Origin: Massilia sp. TS11
Lineage (GTDB): Bacteria > Pseudomonadota > Gammaproteobacteria > Burkholderiales > Burkholderiaceae_D
Assembly (NCBI RefSeq): GCF_022012445.1
Contig: NZ_JAKLTS010000014.1
Coordinates: forward strand, 51,301-115,300
Length of the DNA stretch: 64,000 nucleotides
Direction: 5' to 3'
The notes under the pieces are model-generated. The model was not told the origin of the DNA and searched no databases. It saw only the letters and a list, made by a program, of their open reading frames with translations. Numbering within the stretch: the first letter of the stretch is position 1; every line of letters starts with the position of its first letter. Position numbers and translations under genes: made by a program. Of the stretch, positions 16,527 through 25,881 are shown piece after piece.

Positions 16527-17005
16527 GTTCCTTCTCCATCCGCCCCGCCGAACCGGGCGACGTTGTTGATATTTACGGCATGATCATCGAGCTGGCCGTG
16601 TTCGAAAAGCTCGAGCATCTGGTGGTGGCCACCGAGGCCCGCCTGCATGAAGGCCTGTTCGGCGACCATCCCGTCTGCGAAGCCATCGTCGGCGTCGAGG
16701 ACGGCGAGGTCGTGGCCTTTGCCCTGTTCTTCCACAATTTCTCGACCTTCCTCACCAAGAAGGGCCTGTACCTGGAAGACCTGTATGTGAAACAGGCCCA
16801 CCGCGGCAAAGGCTATGGCCGCCAGATGCTGGTGACCCTGGCCCAGCTGGCGGTGGAGCGCAACTGCGGCCGCTTCGAGTGGTCGGTGCTCGACTGGAAC
16901 GAGCCAGCCATCCAGTTCTACAAGGGCATGGGCGCCGAGCTGCTGCCCGACTGGCGCATCTGCCGCGTAACCGGCGATGCCCTGACCCGCCTGGCCAAGT
17001 CCTGA
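16523..17005 (+). CDS. GNAT family N-acetyltransferase
   Basis: The 160-residue protein is a GNAT acetyltransferase with the acetyl-CoA-binding motif HRGKGYGRQMLVTLAQ (residues about 93-108) and the downstream strand-helix RFEWSVLDWNEPAIQFYKGMG, which closely resembles the diamine acetyltransferase/phosphinothricin-like branch. It acts in the cytoplasm on an amine. Translation is probably coupled to the EamA exporter through the 4-base overlap. A polyamine or small-amine substrate is plausible but not proven. Confidence 0.85.
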   Translation: MSSFSIRPAEPGDVVDIYGMIIELAVFEKLEHLVVATEARLHEGLFGDHPVCEAIVGVEDGEVVAFALFFHNFSTFLTKKGLYLEDLYVKQAHRGKGYGRQMLVTLAQLAVERNCGRFEWSVLDWNEPAIQFYKGMGAELLPDWRICRVTGDALTRLAKS

Positions 17006-17011
17006 GCCAAT

Positions 17012-17041
17012 AAAAAACCCACGGGACTTGCGTTCCGTGGG
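17012..17041 (-). terminator. Rho-independent terminator at the end of the hut operon
   Basis: CCCACGG (17018-17024) pairs with CCGTGGG (17035-17041) around a 10-base loop. Read on the - strand, the stem is followed by TTTTTT (17017-17012), the classic arrangement for a transcript coming from hutI. It lies 89 bases past the hutI stop and also sits 7 bases after the GNAT stop on the + strand, where it lacks a T-run. Confidence 0.75.
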
Positions 17042-17129
17042 TGAACCCATGTGAATGGGGAGGGGAGATTGATTCGACACATTCACTCTACGCGAATGCC
17101 TGCGCGAACTCCCCCAACTTTACATTCCC

Positions 17130-18353
17130 TTACTTCTGTAGCGTTTGCGTTTCCTCAAACGTCTGCAGCTCGCCGCCAAAGACCACTGCCCAGCAGGGGT
17201 TAAAGCCGATCGCGTACGCCAGATCGGCCGGACGGGCGATGCGCCACAGCGCCAGGTCGGCGCGTTTGCCCACTTCCAGCGTGCCGATCTCATCGGCCAG
17301 CCCGAGCGCACGTGCGGCCACACGCGTGCAGCCGGCCAGAGCTTCCTGCGGCGTCATGCGCCACAGCGTGCAGGCCAGGTTCATTGTCAGCAGCAGCGAT
17401 GTCAGCGGCGAGGTGCCGGGATTGCAGTCGGTTGCCAACGCCAGCGGCACGCCGGCCGCGCGCAGGGCCGCCAGCGGCGGCGCCTGGGTCTCGCGCAGAA
17501 AGTAGTAGGCGCCGGGCAGCAGCACGGCCACGGTACCGGCCTCGGCCATCGCGCGGACGCCGTCCTCGCTCAGGTATTCGACATGGTCGGCCGACAGGCC
17601 GCGGTAGCGCGCCACCAGCTGCGCCCCGCCCTGATCGGACAGCTGCTCCGCATGCAGCTTGACGGGCAGGCCCAGGGCCTGGGCGGCGGCGAACACGCGC
17701 TCGGTCTGGGCCGGGCTGAAGCCGATCTTTTCGCAGAAGGCATCGACCGCATCGACCAGACCCTGCGCCTGCAGCGGCGCCAGCATGGCCAGCACGGCGT
17801 CAATATAGGCATCGGCCTGGCCGGCCAGTTCGGCCGGCACCGCGTGGGCGCCGAGGAAGCTGGTGCGCACCCGCACCGGCAGCAGCGTGCCGATACGGCG
17901 CGCCACGCGCAGCATGCGCGCCTCGCTCTCCAGCTCCAGTCCATAGCCGGATTTGATTTCAAGCGTGGTCACGCCTTCGCGCAGCAGCGCGCGCACGCGC
18001 GGCAGGCTCTCGGCCAGCAGCGCGTCCTCGCTGGCGGCGCGGGTCGCGCGCACGGTCGACATGATGCCGCCGCCGGCGCGCGCGATCTCCTCGTAGCTGG
18101 CGCCGTTGAGGCGCGCCTCGAATTCATTCGAGCGGTTGCCGGCGTGGACGATGTGGGTATGGCAGTCGATCAGCCCGGGCGTCAGCCAGGCGCCGCCCGC
18201 ATCGAGCGTGCGCGCCGCGCGCGGGGCCTCGGCGCGCGGGCCGAGCCAGGCGATGCGGCCGTCGCGCACGGCCAGGGCGGCGTCGCGCAGCTCGCCGTAG
18301 CCGTCGGTCATGGTGGCCAGATGCGCATTGGTGATCACGAGATCGGCAGTCAC
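17130..18353 (-). CDS. hutI: Imidazolonepropionase
   Basis: The 407-residue enzyme hydrolyses 4-imidazolone-5-propionate to N-formimino-L-glutamate, the third step of histidine degradation, in the cytoplasm. The metal-binding motif [16 protein letters not shown], the later KLHAEQLSD, and the C-terminal [10 protein letters not shown] are all typical of HutI, and the length matches (about 405 residues). A GTG start at 18353 was chosen because it overlaps the hutD stop codon (GTGA) and gives the normal N-terminus; the frame is open far upstream but that part lies inside hutD. Last gene of the hut operon, with a terminator at 17012-17041. Confidence 0.93.
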   Translation of the reverse strand: MTADLVITNAHLATMTDGYGELRDAALAVRDGRIAWLGPRAEAPRAARTLDAGGAWLTPGLIDCHTHIVHAGNRSNEFEARLNGASYEEIARAGGGIMSTVRATRAASEDALLAESLPRVRALLREGVTTLEIKSGYGLELESEARMLRVARRIGTLLPVRVRTSFLGAHAVPAELAGQADAYIDAVLAMLAPLQAQGLVDAVDAFCEKIGFSPAQTERVFAAAQALGLPVKLHAEQLSDQGGAQLVARYRGLSADHVEYLSEDGVRAMAEAGTVAVLLPGAYYFLRETQAPPLAALRAAGVPLALATDCNPGTSPLTSLLLTMNLACTLWRMTPQEALAGCTRVAARALGLADEIGTLEVGKRADLALWRIARPADLAYAIGFNPCWAVVFGGELQTFEETQTLQK

Positions 18354-18922
18354 AGCACGCCATCCTCCAGGTTGATGTCGACGATGAAGAAGCAGCCGCT
18401 GTAGCAGGACACGCCGACCGTCTCGCCCGGCCCGGCCACCATGCTGTCGAACTGGCGCACCGGCCCCGGCGCATGCAGGCCGAAGTCGATATCGGCGCAG
18501 AACACCAGGGTCAGATCGGCCTCGCACTCGAATGGCAGCAGCTCGCCGTAATGGATGCGGAACTGGTGGCGGCAATGGCCGCGCCGCGTCATCACATTGA
18601 AGTCCATCGTGGTGCCGGCATTGACCACCGCATGCACGGGCAGCTCGCCCGGGAACTGGAAGACCGGCGTATCTTCGTTGATGACGACACGCTGGTCGGC
18701 CCCGACATGCAAGGTCACGCCCTCGCCTTCGACCAGGGCCAGCGTGCGGTCCACGCCCGGAAAACTGGAGAAGGGGCCATCGCGCGAAATGGTGGCGAGG
18801 CTGATGCGGTAGTCGAAACGGTCGGTGCCGGCGCCTTCGGGAAAGCACAGCAGCTCGCGCGTGGTGCCGCCGCCGTTCTTCCACGGGGTCAGGGTCAGCT
18901 GGTCAAAACGCAGAATCCGCAT
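18350..18922 (-). CDS. hutD: HutD family protein
   Basis: The 190-residue protein is HutD, a bicupin found in many hut operons. It opens with [20 protein letters not shown] and contains [21 protein letters not shown], the hallmarks of the family. It is not one of the five catabolic enzymes; in Pseudomonas it has been proposed to tune the level of hut expression by binding formiminoglutamate or urocanate. ATG 18922 shares its first base with the stop codon of hutF (TGATG), and the 3' end overlaps hutI, so expression is tied to the operon. Confidence 0.92.
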   Translation of the reverse strand: MRILRFDQLTLTPWKNGGGTTRELLCFPEGAGTDRFDYRISLATISRDGPFSSFPGVDRTLALVEGEGVTLHVGADQRVVINEDTPVFQFPGELPVHAVVNAGTTMDFNVMTRRGHCRHQFRIHYGELLPFECEADLTLVFCADIDFGLHAPGPVRQFDSMVAGPGETVGVSCYSGCFFIVDINLEDGVL

Positions 18923-20280
18923 CAGGCGCTCCGCAGCGCCGCGCAGGCGGCCTTGAAGCGCGCGCCGATCTCCTCCTGGCGCGCATGGCGGCCGCCACGC
19001 ACCACCCAGCGCCCGCCACACAGCACATCGCGCACCAGATTGTCGTTCCCGCTGAAGACCAAGCTGCCCAGCACATGCTCGGGGGCGGCGCCCGCCAGGT
19101 TCGGATGGCCGGCATCGAGCACCAGCAGATCGGCGCGCGCGCCCGGCGCCAGCTGCCCGAGCGGCCGGCCGGCCGCCTGCGCGCCACCCGCCAGCGCGGC
19201 CTGCCACAGAAAATCGCCCACCCGGCGCTGCTGCGGCTGGGCCGCCACATTGCGGCTTTGGTGGCGCAGGCGCTGGCCGTATTCGAGCCAGCGCAGCTCC
19301 TCCACCGGGCTTTGCGACACGTGGCTGTCGCTGCCGACACCGAAGCGCCCGCCCTGCGCCAGGAAATCAACCAGCGGGAACAGGCCGTCACCCAGATTCG
19401 CCTCGGTCGTCGGGCACAGGCCGGCCACGGCGCCGCTGCGCGCGATGGCCGTACATTCGTCGGCGCTCAGGTGGGTGGCGTGCACCAGGCACCAGCGGGC
19501 GTCGATGGACAGCTGCTCCATCAGGTACTGGACCGGGCGGCGCGCCGCATAGGCCAGGCACTGCTCGACTTCGGCCATCTGCTCCGCAATGTGAATGTGC
19601 AGCGGGCGTGCGGCCGGCAGGCCGTCGATCAGCGTGCGGATCTGCGCCACCGAGGCCGCGCGCAGCGAGTGCGGCGCGGCGCCCACTTCGACCTGCGCAT
19701 CACGTTCGTTCTCCAGCGCCGCGACGATGCGCAGCACGTCGCCAGCATCGGTGCGAAAGCGGCGCTGCTCCGGGCGCAAGGCCTGTTCGCCAAAACCGGC
19801 ATAGGCATACAGCACCGGCAGCATGCTGATGCCGATGCCCGTCTCGCGCGCGGCAGCGATTACGCGGCGCGCCGTCTCGGCCGGATCGGCATACAGGGCG
19901 CCATCCGGATCGCGCTGCAGGTAGTGGAATTCGCATACGGCCGTATAGCCATGGCGCAGGCACTCCACATACAGCTGCGCGGCGATGGTCTGCATCTGCT
20001 CGGGCGTGATGCGCTGGGCGAAGCGGTACATCAGTTCGCGCCAGGACCAGAAGCTGTCGGGCGTGTCCCCCGCCACTTCGGTCAGCCCGGCCAGGGCGCG
20101 CTGAAACGCATGCGAATGCAGGTTGATCATGCCCGGCACCACCCACTGGGCGCGCGCGGCATGGGCATCGTCGGCTGCGGGGCGCACGGCCGTCAGGCTG
20201 CCGCCCTCGTCCCATTCGAGCAGCACGTCGCGCTGCCAGCCGTCGGGCAGCAGGGCATGGCGGGCCAGCAGGCGTGTCAT
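18922..20280 (-). CDS. hutF: Formimidoylglutamate deiminase
   Basis: The 452-residue amidohydrolase converts N-formimino-L-glutamate to N-formyl-L-glutamate plus ammonia. The metal motif INLHSHAFQRALAGL and the substrate-region motifs EFHYLQRDPDG and HIHIAEQ are characteristic of HutF, as is the late GVGSDSHVSQSP. Its presence together with hutG shows that the organism uses the five-step route (two ammonia and formate released) rather than the formamide-producing HutG/formiminoglutamase route. ATG 20280 overlaps the hutG stop by 4 bases. Confidence 0.93.
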   Translation of the reverse strand: MTRLLARHALLPDGWQRDVLLEWDEGGSLTAVRPAADDAHAARAQWVVPGMINLHSHAFQRALAGLTEVAGDTPDSFWSWRELMYRFAQRITPEQMQTIAAQLYVECLRHGYTAVCEFHYLQRDPDGALYADPAETARRVIAAARETGIGISMLPVLYAYAGFGEQALRPEQRRFRTDAGDVLRIVAALENERDAQVEVGAAPHSLRAASVAQIRTLIDGLPAARPLHIHIAEQMAEVEQCLAYAARRPVQYLMEQLSIDARWCLVHATHLSADECTAIARSGAVAGLCPTTEANLGDGLFPLVDFLAQGGRFGVGSDSHVSQSPVEELRWLEYGQRLRHQSRNVAAQPQQRRVGDFLWQAALAGGAQAAGRPLGQLAPGARADLLVLDAGHPNLAGAAPEHVLGSLVFSGNDNLVRDVLCGGRWVVRGGRHARQEEIGARFKAACAALRSA

Positions 20281-21068
20281 CGGCGCTGGGCCCAGTCGGC
20301 GGCGGCCTGCAGCAGCTGGCGCAGCAGCGGCTGCACCTGGCCGGCCAGGTCGGGACGGTAGGCAAACGGCGCCTGTTCGTCCATGTAGGTGGACTGGCAC
20401 ATCTCCAGCTGGATCGCATGCACATTGGCCTGCGGCTGGCCGTACACGCGCGTGATGTGGCCGCCCTTGAAGCGGCCATTCACGGCCAGGCTGTAGCGGT
20501 CCTGGCGGCGCGCGACATCGACCACGGCGGCCTGCAGTTCGGCCGCGCAGGATTTGCCCTCGGCCGTGCCGAAGTTCAGGTCCGGCAGTTTGCCCTCGAA
20601 GAAGCGCGGCACCACCGAGGCGATCGAGTGCGCATCCCACAGCACCACGCGCCCATGCAGATCGAGCAGGCGCTGCAGCTCCTGGCGCAGCGCGTTGTGG
20701 TAGGGTCGCCAGAAGCGCTCCAGGCGTTCGCGCACATCGGCCGTGTCGGGCGCCTGGCCCGACTGGTAAAGCGGCTCGCGGTGAAAGGTATCGAGCGGGC
20801 ACAGACCGGTGGTATCCAGGCCCGGATACAGATTGGTGTCCTCGGGCGGGCGGTTCAGATCGATCACATAGCGCGACCAGCGCGCGCTGATGCTCGACGC
20901 CCCCAGGTCCTCAAGAAAATCATACAGCTGCACCAGATGCCAGTCGGTGTCGGCGCGCCGCATGGCGGCCGGCGTCATGCGCACGGCGATCGCATCCGGG
21001 ATGTCGGTGCCCACATGGGGCATCGACACCAGCAGCGGAATGCGGCCGGAACGGAACTGGTAATCCAT
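20277..21068 (-). CDS. hutG: N-formylglutamate deformylase
   Basis: The 263-residue enzyme of the N-formylglutamate amidohydrolase family releases formate from N-formyl-L-glutamate, the last step of the five-step histidine pathway. Typical segments are VSMPHVGTDIP near the N-terminus, YVIDLNRPPEDTNLYPG and LWDAHSI, which carry probable zinc ligands and substrate contacts. The gene lies 17 bases after hutH and overlaps hutF by 4 bases. The symbol hutG is used in the Pseudomonas sense (deformylase), not the enteric formiminoglutamase. Confidence 0.92.
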   Translation of the reverse strand: MDYQFRSGRIPLLVSMPHVGTDIPDAIAVRMTPAAMRRADTDWHLVQLYDFLEDLGASSISARWSRYVIDLNRPPEDTNLYPGLDTTGLCPLDTFHREPLYQSGQAPDTADVRERLERFWRPYHNALRQELQRLLDLHGRVVLWDAHSIASVVPRFFEGKLPDLNFGTAEGKSCAAELQAAVVDVARRQDRYSLAVNGRFKGGHITRVYGQPQANVHAIQLEMCQSTYMDEQAPFAYRPDLAGQVQPLLRQLLQAAADWAQRR

Positions 21069-21085
21069 CGCGTCCTCCAGAGTGC

Positions 21086-22624
21086 TCAGTCGTAGAGCCC
21101 CGCGAACAAGGCCGGGCAGGCCGCCGACAGGGTGCCGTCCACCACCATCTGGCGCGCCGCCTCGATATCGGGGGCGAAGAAACGGTCCTCATCATAACGC
21201 GCCACGCGGCTGCGCAGCGCGGCGTGCACGTGTTCGAGCTGGGGTGAACTGGTGAGCGGCCGGTGGAAATCGATGCCCTGGCAGGCGGCCAGCGTCTCGA
21301 TGGCGAGAATGGTGGCCGTGTTCTGGGCCATCTCGTCGAGCCGGCGCGCGGCATAGGTGGCCATGCTCACATGGTCTTCCTGATTGGCCGAAGTGGGCAG
21401 GCTGTCCACACTGCCCGGGTGGGCCAGCGACTTGTTTTCCGAGGCCAGCGCGGCCGCCGTCACATGGGCGATCATGAAGCCCGAGTTCACGCCCGGGTCG
21501 CGCACCAGGAAGGGCGGCAGTCCGGACAGGGTGGCGTCGATCAGCAGGGCGATGCGGCGTTCGGCGATGGCGCCGATTTCGGAAATCGCCAGCGCCAGAT
21601 TATCGGCCGCGAAGGCGACCGGCTCGGCATGGAAGTTACCACCCGAGACCACGGCCACGCTGCCGTCGCTGAAGATCAGCGGATTGTCGGTGACGGCATT
21701 CGCCTCGGTCAGCAGCACGCGCGCCGCATGGCGGATCTGATCGTGGCAGGCGCCCATCACCTGCGGCTGGCAGCGCAGGCAGTAAGGGTCCTGCACGCGC
21801 TCGTCGCCCACCAGATGGGAGGCGCGGATCGCGCTGTCTTCCATCAGCTTGCGGTAGATGGCAGCCAGGGCGATCTGGCCGGGCTGGCCGCGCACGGCGT
21901 GCACGCGCGCGTCGAAGGGCGCATCACTGCCCTTGGCCGCGTCGAGCGACAGCGAACCGGCGATCACGCCCGCCTCCAGCAGACGTTCGGCCATGAACAG
22001 GCCATGCAGGGCCAGCGCGGTCGAGGCCTGGGTGCCGTTGATCAGGGCCAGCCCCTCTTTGGCGGCCAGCACCACCGGCGCGATGCCGGCCGCTTCCAGC
22101 GCCTGGCGCGCCGGCAGCAGCTGGCCGCGCACGCGCACCATGCCTTCGCCCAGAATCGCCAGCGTCATGTGCGACAGCGGCGCCAGGTCGCCCGAGGCGC
22201 CGACCGAGCCCTTGACCGGAATGGCCGGCAGAATATCGGCGTTGAGCGCGGCGATCAGGGTATCGACGATGATGCGGCGCACGCCCGAGAAGCCGCGCGC
22301 CAGCGAGGCGATCTTCATCACCATCACCAGGCGCGTGACGGCCTCGCTCATCAGCTCACCGGTGCCGACCGAATGCGAGAGGATCAGGTTGCGCTGCAGC
22401 TGTTCCAGCTTGTCGTCCGGGATGCGCGTCTTGGCCAGCAGGCCGAACCCGGTGTTGATGCCATACGCCGCATCGCCCTTGGCGACGATGGCCTGCACGG
22501 CCGCGGCGGCAGCGTCGATGGCCGCGTAGGCATCGGCGGCCAGGCGCACCTGCACGGGCGCGCGCCACACCGCGCGCAGGTCGTCCAGCGTCATCGCGCC
22601 GGGTTGGAGCACAAAAGTCGTCAT
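21086..22624 (-). CDS. hutH: Histidine ammonia-lyase
   Basis: The 512-residue enzyme deaminates L-histidine to urocanate, the first step of the pathway. The tripeptide Ala143-Ser144-Gly145 in [14 protein letters not shown] forms the MIO electrophile by self-cyclisation, and YGINTGFG near residue 54 holds the catalytic Tyr. Length is normal for bacterial HutH. ATG 22624 overlaps the hutU stop (ATGA); a GTG one codon earlier is less likely. All cytoplasmic. Confidence 0.95.
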   Translation of the reverse strand: MTTFVLQPGAMTLDDLRAVWRAPVQVRLAADAYAAIDAAAAAVQAIVAKGDAAYGINTGFGLLAKTRIPDDKLEQLQRNLILSHSVGTGELMSEAVTRLVMVMKIASLARGFSGVRRIIVDTLIAALNADILPAIPVKGSVGASGDLAPLSHMTLAILGEGMVRVRGQLLPARQALEAAGIAPVVLAAKEGLALINGTQASTALALHGLFMAERLLEAGVIAGSLSLDAAKGSDAPFDARVHAVRGQPGQIALAAIYRKLMEDSAIRASHLVGDERVQDPYCLRCQPQVMGACHDQIRHAARVLLTEANAVTDNPLIFSDGSVAVVSGGNFHAEPVAFAADNLALAISEIGAIAERRIALLIDATLSGLPPFLVRDPGVNSGFMIAHVTAAALASENKSLAHPGSVDSLPTSANQEDHVSMATYAARRLDEMAQNTATILAIETLAACQGIDFHRPLTSSPQLEHVHAALRSRVARYDEDRFFAPDIEAARQMVVDGTLSAACPALFAGLYD

Positions 22625-24318
22625 CACTTCACCATCGGGAGTTGGAGGCCGAAACGCTTGGCGCAGGCAATGGCCAGATCATAGCCTGCGTCGGCATGGC
22701 GCATCACGCCGCTGGCGCAGTCGTTGACCAGCACGCGCGCCAGGCGCTTCTCGGCGGCGGCGCTGCCATCGGCCACGATCACCACGCCGGAATGCTGGGA
22801 ATAGCCCATGCCGACGCCGCCGCCATGGTGCAGCGAGACCCAGGTGGCGCCGCCGGCCGTATTGAGCATGGCGTTCAGCAGCGGCCAGTCGGACACCGCA
22901 TCGGTCGCGTCGCGCATGGCTTCGGTCTCGCGGTTCGGGCTGGCCACCGAGCCCGTATCGAGGTGGTCGCGGCCGATCACGATCGGCGCTTTCAGTTCGC
23001 CGCTGCGCACCATCTCGTTGAAGGCCAGGCCGGCGATATGGCGCTCGCCCAGGCCCAGCCAGCAGATCCGCGCCGGCAGGCCCTGGAACTGGATGCGCTC
23101 GCGCGCCATGTCGAGCCAGCGGTGCACGCGCGCGTGCTGCGGGAACAGCTGCTTGATCTTGGCGTCGGTCTTGTAGATGTCTTCCGGGTCGCCCGACAGG
23201 GCCACCCAGCGGAACGGGCCGCGCCCTTCGCAGAACTGCGGGCGGATATAGGCCGGCACGAAGCCGGGGAAATCGAAGGCGTTCTGCACGCCCTGGTCAA
23301 ACGCCACCTGGCGGATGTTGTTGCCGTAGTCGACAGCGTGCACGCCCATCGCGTGGAAGTCGAGGATGGCCTGCACATGCACGGCGGCCGAGCGGGCGGC
23401 GGCCGCCTTCAGCTGCGCGTGCTGGGCCGGGTCCTGCTGGGCGGCCTTCCACTGGGCCACGCTCCAGCCTTGCGGCAGGTAGCCGTTGATCAGATCATGG
23501 GCCGAGGTCTGGTCGGTGACCAGATCGGGCTTGATGCCGCCGGCGCGGGCGCGCTTCACCAGCTCGGGCAGGATGTCGGCCGCGTTGCCGAGCAGGCCGA
23601 TCGACACCGCCTCGCGCCGCGCGCAGTGCTCCTGCACCAGGGCCAGCGCGTGATCGAGGTCGCGCGCCTGCTTGTCCAGGTAGCGCGTGCGCAGACGGAA
23701 GTCGATCGAGCTTTGCTGGCATTCGATATTCAGCGACACCGCACCGGCAAACGTGGCCGCCAGCGGCTGCGCGCCGCCCATGCCGCCCAGGCCCGCCGTC
23801 AGAATCCAGCGCCCGCCCCAGTCGCCGCCAAAGTGCTGGCGCCCGGCTTCGGCAAAGGTCTCGTAGGTGCCCTGCACGATGCCCTGGGTGCCGATGTAGA
23901 TCCAGGAACCGGCCGTCATCTGGCCGTACATGAACAGGCCCTTGCGGTCGAGTTCATTGAAGTGCTCCCAGGTGGCCCACTTGGGCACCAGATTGGAGTT
24001 CGCCAGCAGCACGCGCGGCGCATCGGGATGGGTCTGGAACACGCCGACCGGCTTGCCCGACTGGATCAAGAGGGTCTGGTCGTCCTCGAGCGTGCGCAGC
24101 GAGGCCAGAATCTGGTCGAAGCAGGCCCAGTTGCGCGCGGCGCGGCCGATCCCGCCGTACACGACCAGGTGCTTGGGGTTCTCCGCTACTTCCGCGTCCA
24201 GATTATTCTGGAGCATGCGGTAGGCGGCCTCGGTCAGCCAGCTCTTGCAGCTCAGGGTGCTGCCGCGCGGGGCGCGGATTTCACGGCTGGCGTCAAAACG
24301 CGGATCGTGCTCGGACAT
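22624..24318 (-). CDS. hutU: Urocanate hydratase
   Basis: The 564-residue NAD-dependent enzyme hydrates urocanate to 4-imidazolone-5-propionate, the second step. Family-typical parts include [19 protein letters not shown] near the start, the NAD-binding Gly-rich [10 protein letters not shown] and the C-terminal [13 protein letters not shown]. Length agrees with HutU (about 556-564). First gene of the operon: GAGGAG lies about 7 bases before ATG 24318, and the promoter with a HutC-type operator is directly upstream at 24348-24376. Confidence 0.95.
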   Translation of the reverse strand: MSEHDPRFDASREIRAPRGSTLSCKSWLTEAAYRMLQNNLDAEVAENPKHLVVYGGIGRAARNWACFDQILASLRTLEDDQTLLIQSGKPVGVFQTHPDAPRVLLANSNLVPKWATWEHFNELDRKGLFMYGQMTAGSWIYIGTQGIVQGTYETFAEAGRQHFGGDWGGRWILTAGLGGMGGAQPLAATFAGAVSLNIECQQSSIDFRLRTRYLDKQARDLDHALALVQEHCARREAVSIGLLGNAADILPELVKRARAGGIKPDLVTDQTSAHDLINGYLPQGWSVAQWKAAQQDPAQHAQLKAAAARSAAVHVQAILDFHAMGVHAVDYGNNIRQVAFDQGVQNAFDFPGFVPAYIRPQFCEGRGPFRWVALSGDPEDIYKTDAKIKQLFPQHARVHRWLDMARERIQFQGLPARICWLGLGERHIAGLAFNEMVRSGELKAPIVIGRDHLDTGSVASPNRETEAMRDATDAVSDWPLLNAMLNTAGGATWVSLHHGGGVGMGYSQHSGVVIVADGSAAAEKRLARVLVNDCASGVMRHADAGYDLAIACAKRFGLQLPMVK

Positions 24319-24347
24319 GCTGGGTCTCCTCGATGAACGATAGGACC

Positions 24348-24376
24348 AGTCTATGTTGTCTATACAACTTAGTCAA
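24348..24376 (-). promoter_or_regulatory. hut promoter with HutC-type operator in the spacer
   Basis: Read on the - strand there is a -35 hexamer TTGACT (24376-24371), a 17-base spacer, and a -10 hexamer TAGACT (24353-24348). The spacer holds the palindrome GTTGT-ATAG-ACAAC (24368-24355), which matches the GntR/HutC-type operator core TTGTATAGACAA as I remember it from enteric hut operators. A repressor bound there would cover the promoter, so induction by urocanate is expected. The only HutC candidate in the window is encoded at 41363-42076. Confidence 0.7.
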
Positions 24377-24412
24377 GCGCGGTCCCGGCGCCACATATGC
24401 ATTTGCAATTTA

Positions 24413-24441
24413 TTACCAAAGCCGGGCCGCTTCGCTATGAT
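24413..24441 (+). promoter_or_regulatory. Possible sigma-70 promoter for the M16 peptidase operon
   Basis: TTACCA (24413-24418) and TATGAT (24436-24441) are separated by 17 bases and lie 59 bases before the start codon at 24500. The hexamers match the consensus at 4 and 5 of 6 positions; this is a pattern match only. Confidence 0.35.
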
Positions 24442-24499
24442 GCAGCAGGCGTCGCCCACCGGGCGGCCTTGTGCAACCCAATCCGAATCCGAGGAACCC

Positions 24500-25870
24500 A
24501 TGCGTGCATTCCGCATCACCGCCCTGGCGGCGGGGCTGGCCCTGTCCTGCGCCGCCAACGCGGCCGACAGCGACCGCTGGCAGCTGCCGGTCAGCGTCAA
24601 AAAACTCGACAACGGCCTGACCGTCGTCGTCACCGAAGACCACAGCTCGCCGACAGTCGGCGTCAGCGTGGTCTACCACGTCGGCATGCGGCTCGAGCCG
24701 AAGAACCGCACCGGCTTCGCCCACCTGTTCGAGCACCTGATGTTCCAGGGGACGCCGAATGCGCCCAAGGGCGTGTTCGACAAGGTGATCACGGGCGGCG
24801 GCGGCAATAACAACGGCTCCACCCGCGCCGACTTCACCAACTACATCGAGACCGCGCCCGCCTCCGCGCTCGAACCGATCCTGTGGATGGAAGCGGACCG
24901 CATGAAGACCCTGGACTTCAACGAGAAGACGCTGAAGAACCAGCAGGACGTGGTGAAGGAGGAGATCCGCGTGAACGTGAAGAACCAGCCCTACGGCGGC
25001 TTCATGTGGATCGACATCGGCCAGCACGCCTTCCAGAAATGGGAGAACAACCACGATGGCTATGGCAGCTTCCAGGACCTGGAATCGGCCAGCCTGGAGG
25101 ACGTGCGCGCCTTCCACCGCGACTACTACGGCCCGAATAACGCCGTGCTGGCGATTGCCGGCGACGTCACGCCGGCGCAGGGCTTCGCGCTGGCGCAGAA
25201 GTACTTCGGCGGCATCGCCAAGCGCCCGGTCCCGGCCGGCACCGACTTCCAGGAAGGCCTGAACACCGAAGAAAAACGCGTGTCGCAGACCGACGCGCTG
25301 GCCCAGGTGCCGGCGATTGCCGCCGCCTGGAAGATGCCGGCGCGGACCAGCAAGGACCTGCCGGCCATGGCCGTGCTGAGCGAACTGCTGGCCAGCGGCG
25401 ACGCCTCGCTGTTCTATCAGGGCCTGGTCAAGGGCCGTGAGCTGGCCCTGAACGTCAGCGGCCTGTGGGGTCTGACCAGCCCCTGGGAGTTCGACGGCCC
25501 GACCCTGTTCACCGTGTTCGCCCTGTACAAGCCGAATACCGACGCCGACACCGTGCTCAAGGCGATGGACGAAGACATCGCCCGCGTCAGCAAGGACGGC
25601 GTGGACGACGCCACCCTCAAGCGCGTGAAGACGCGCATGCTGGCCAACTGGAACAACAAGCTGGAAAGCTTCATCAACCGCGCCGACACCCTGGCCAAGC
25701 TGCAGACCCTGTGGGGCGACGCCAAGGTGGTGAACCAGATTCCGGCCTGGATCGACGGCGTCAGCGCGGCCGACATCAAGCGCGTGGCCGCCACCTATCT
25801 GACGCGCGCCAACCGCACCGTGATCGACCGAAAGCCGGCCCCGAAAGCCCCGGCCGCCGACAAGAAATGA
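24500..25870 (+). CDS. M16 family zinc metallopeptidase, catalytic subunit
   Basis: The 456-residue protein has a signal peptide (ITALAAGLALSCAANAA) and then an M16 peptidase domain. The inverted zinc motif HLFEH is at residues 75-79 and a distal Glu lies in the segment DVVKEEIRVN, so the site looks active. A second, non-catalytic M16 half follows (residues about 230-420). It should be a periplasmic or exported peptidase. GAGGAA precedes ATG 24500; the open frame upstream was discarded because it adds no signal sequence. The next gene encodes a partner without the motif, 11 bases downstream, as in heterodimeric M16B peptidases. Confidence 0.88.
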   Translation: MRAFRITALAAGLALSCAANAADSDRWQLPVSVKKLDNGLTVVVTEDHSSPTVGVSVVYHVGMRLEPKNRTGFAHLFEHLMFQGTPNAPKGVFDKVITGGGGNNNGSTRADFTNYIETAPASALEPILWMEADRMKTLDFNEKTLKNQQDVVKEEIRVNVKNQPYGGFMWIDIGQHAFQKWENNHDGYGSFQDLESASLEDVRAFHRDYYGPNNAVLAIAGDVTPAQGFALAQKYFGGIAKRPVPAGTDFQEGLNTEEKRVSQTDALAQVPAIAAAWKMPARTSKDLPAMAVLSELLASGDASLFYQGLVKGRELALNVSGLWGLTSPWEFDGPTLFTVFALYKPNTDADTVLKAMDEDIARVSKDGVDDATLKRVKTRMLANWNNKLESFINRADTLAKLQTLWGDAKVVNQIPAWIDGVSAADIKRVAATYLTRANRTVIDRKPAPKAPAADKK

Positions 25871-25881
25871 GGAGCCCAAGG

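Noticed and set aside
24403..24441. TTGCAA and TATGAT as a promoter for the M16 genes
   Set aside because: The hexamers are 27 bases apart, too far for sigma-70; TTACCA at 24413 gives a 17-base spacer and was listed instead.
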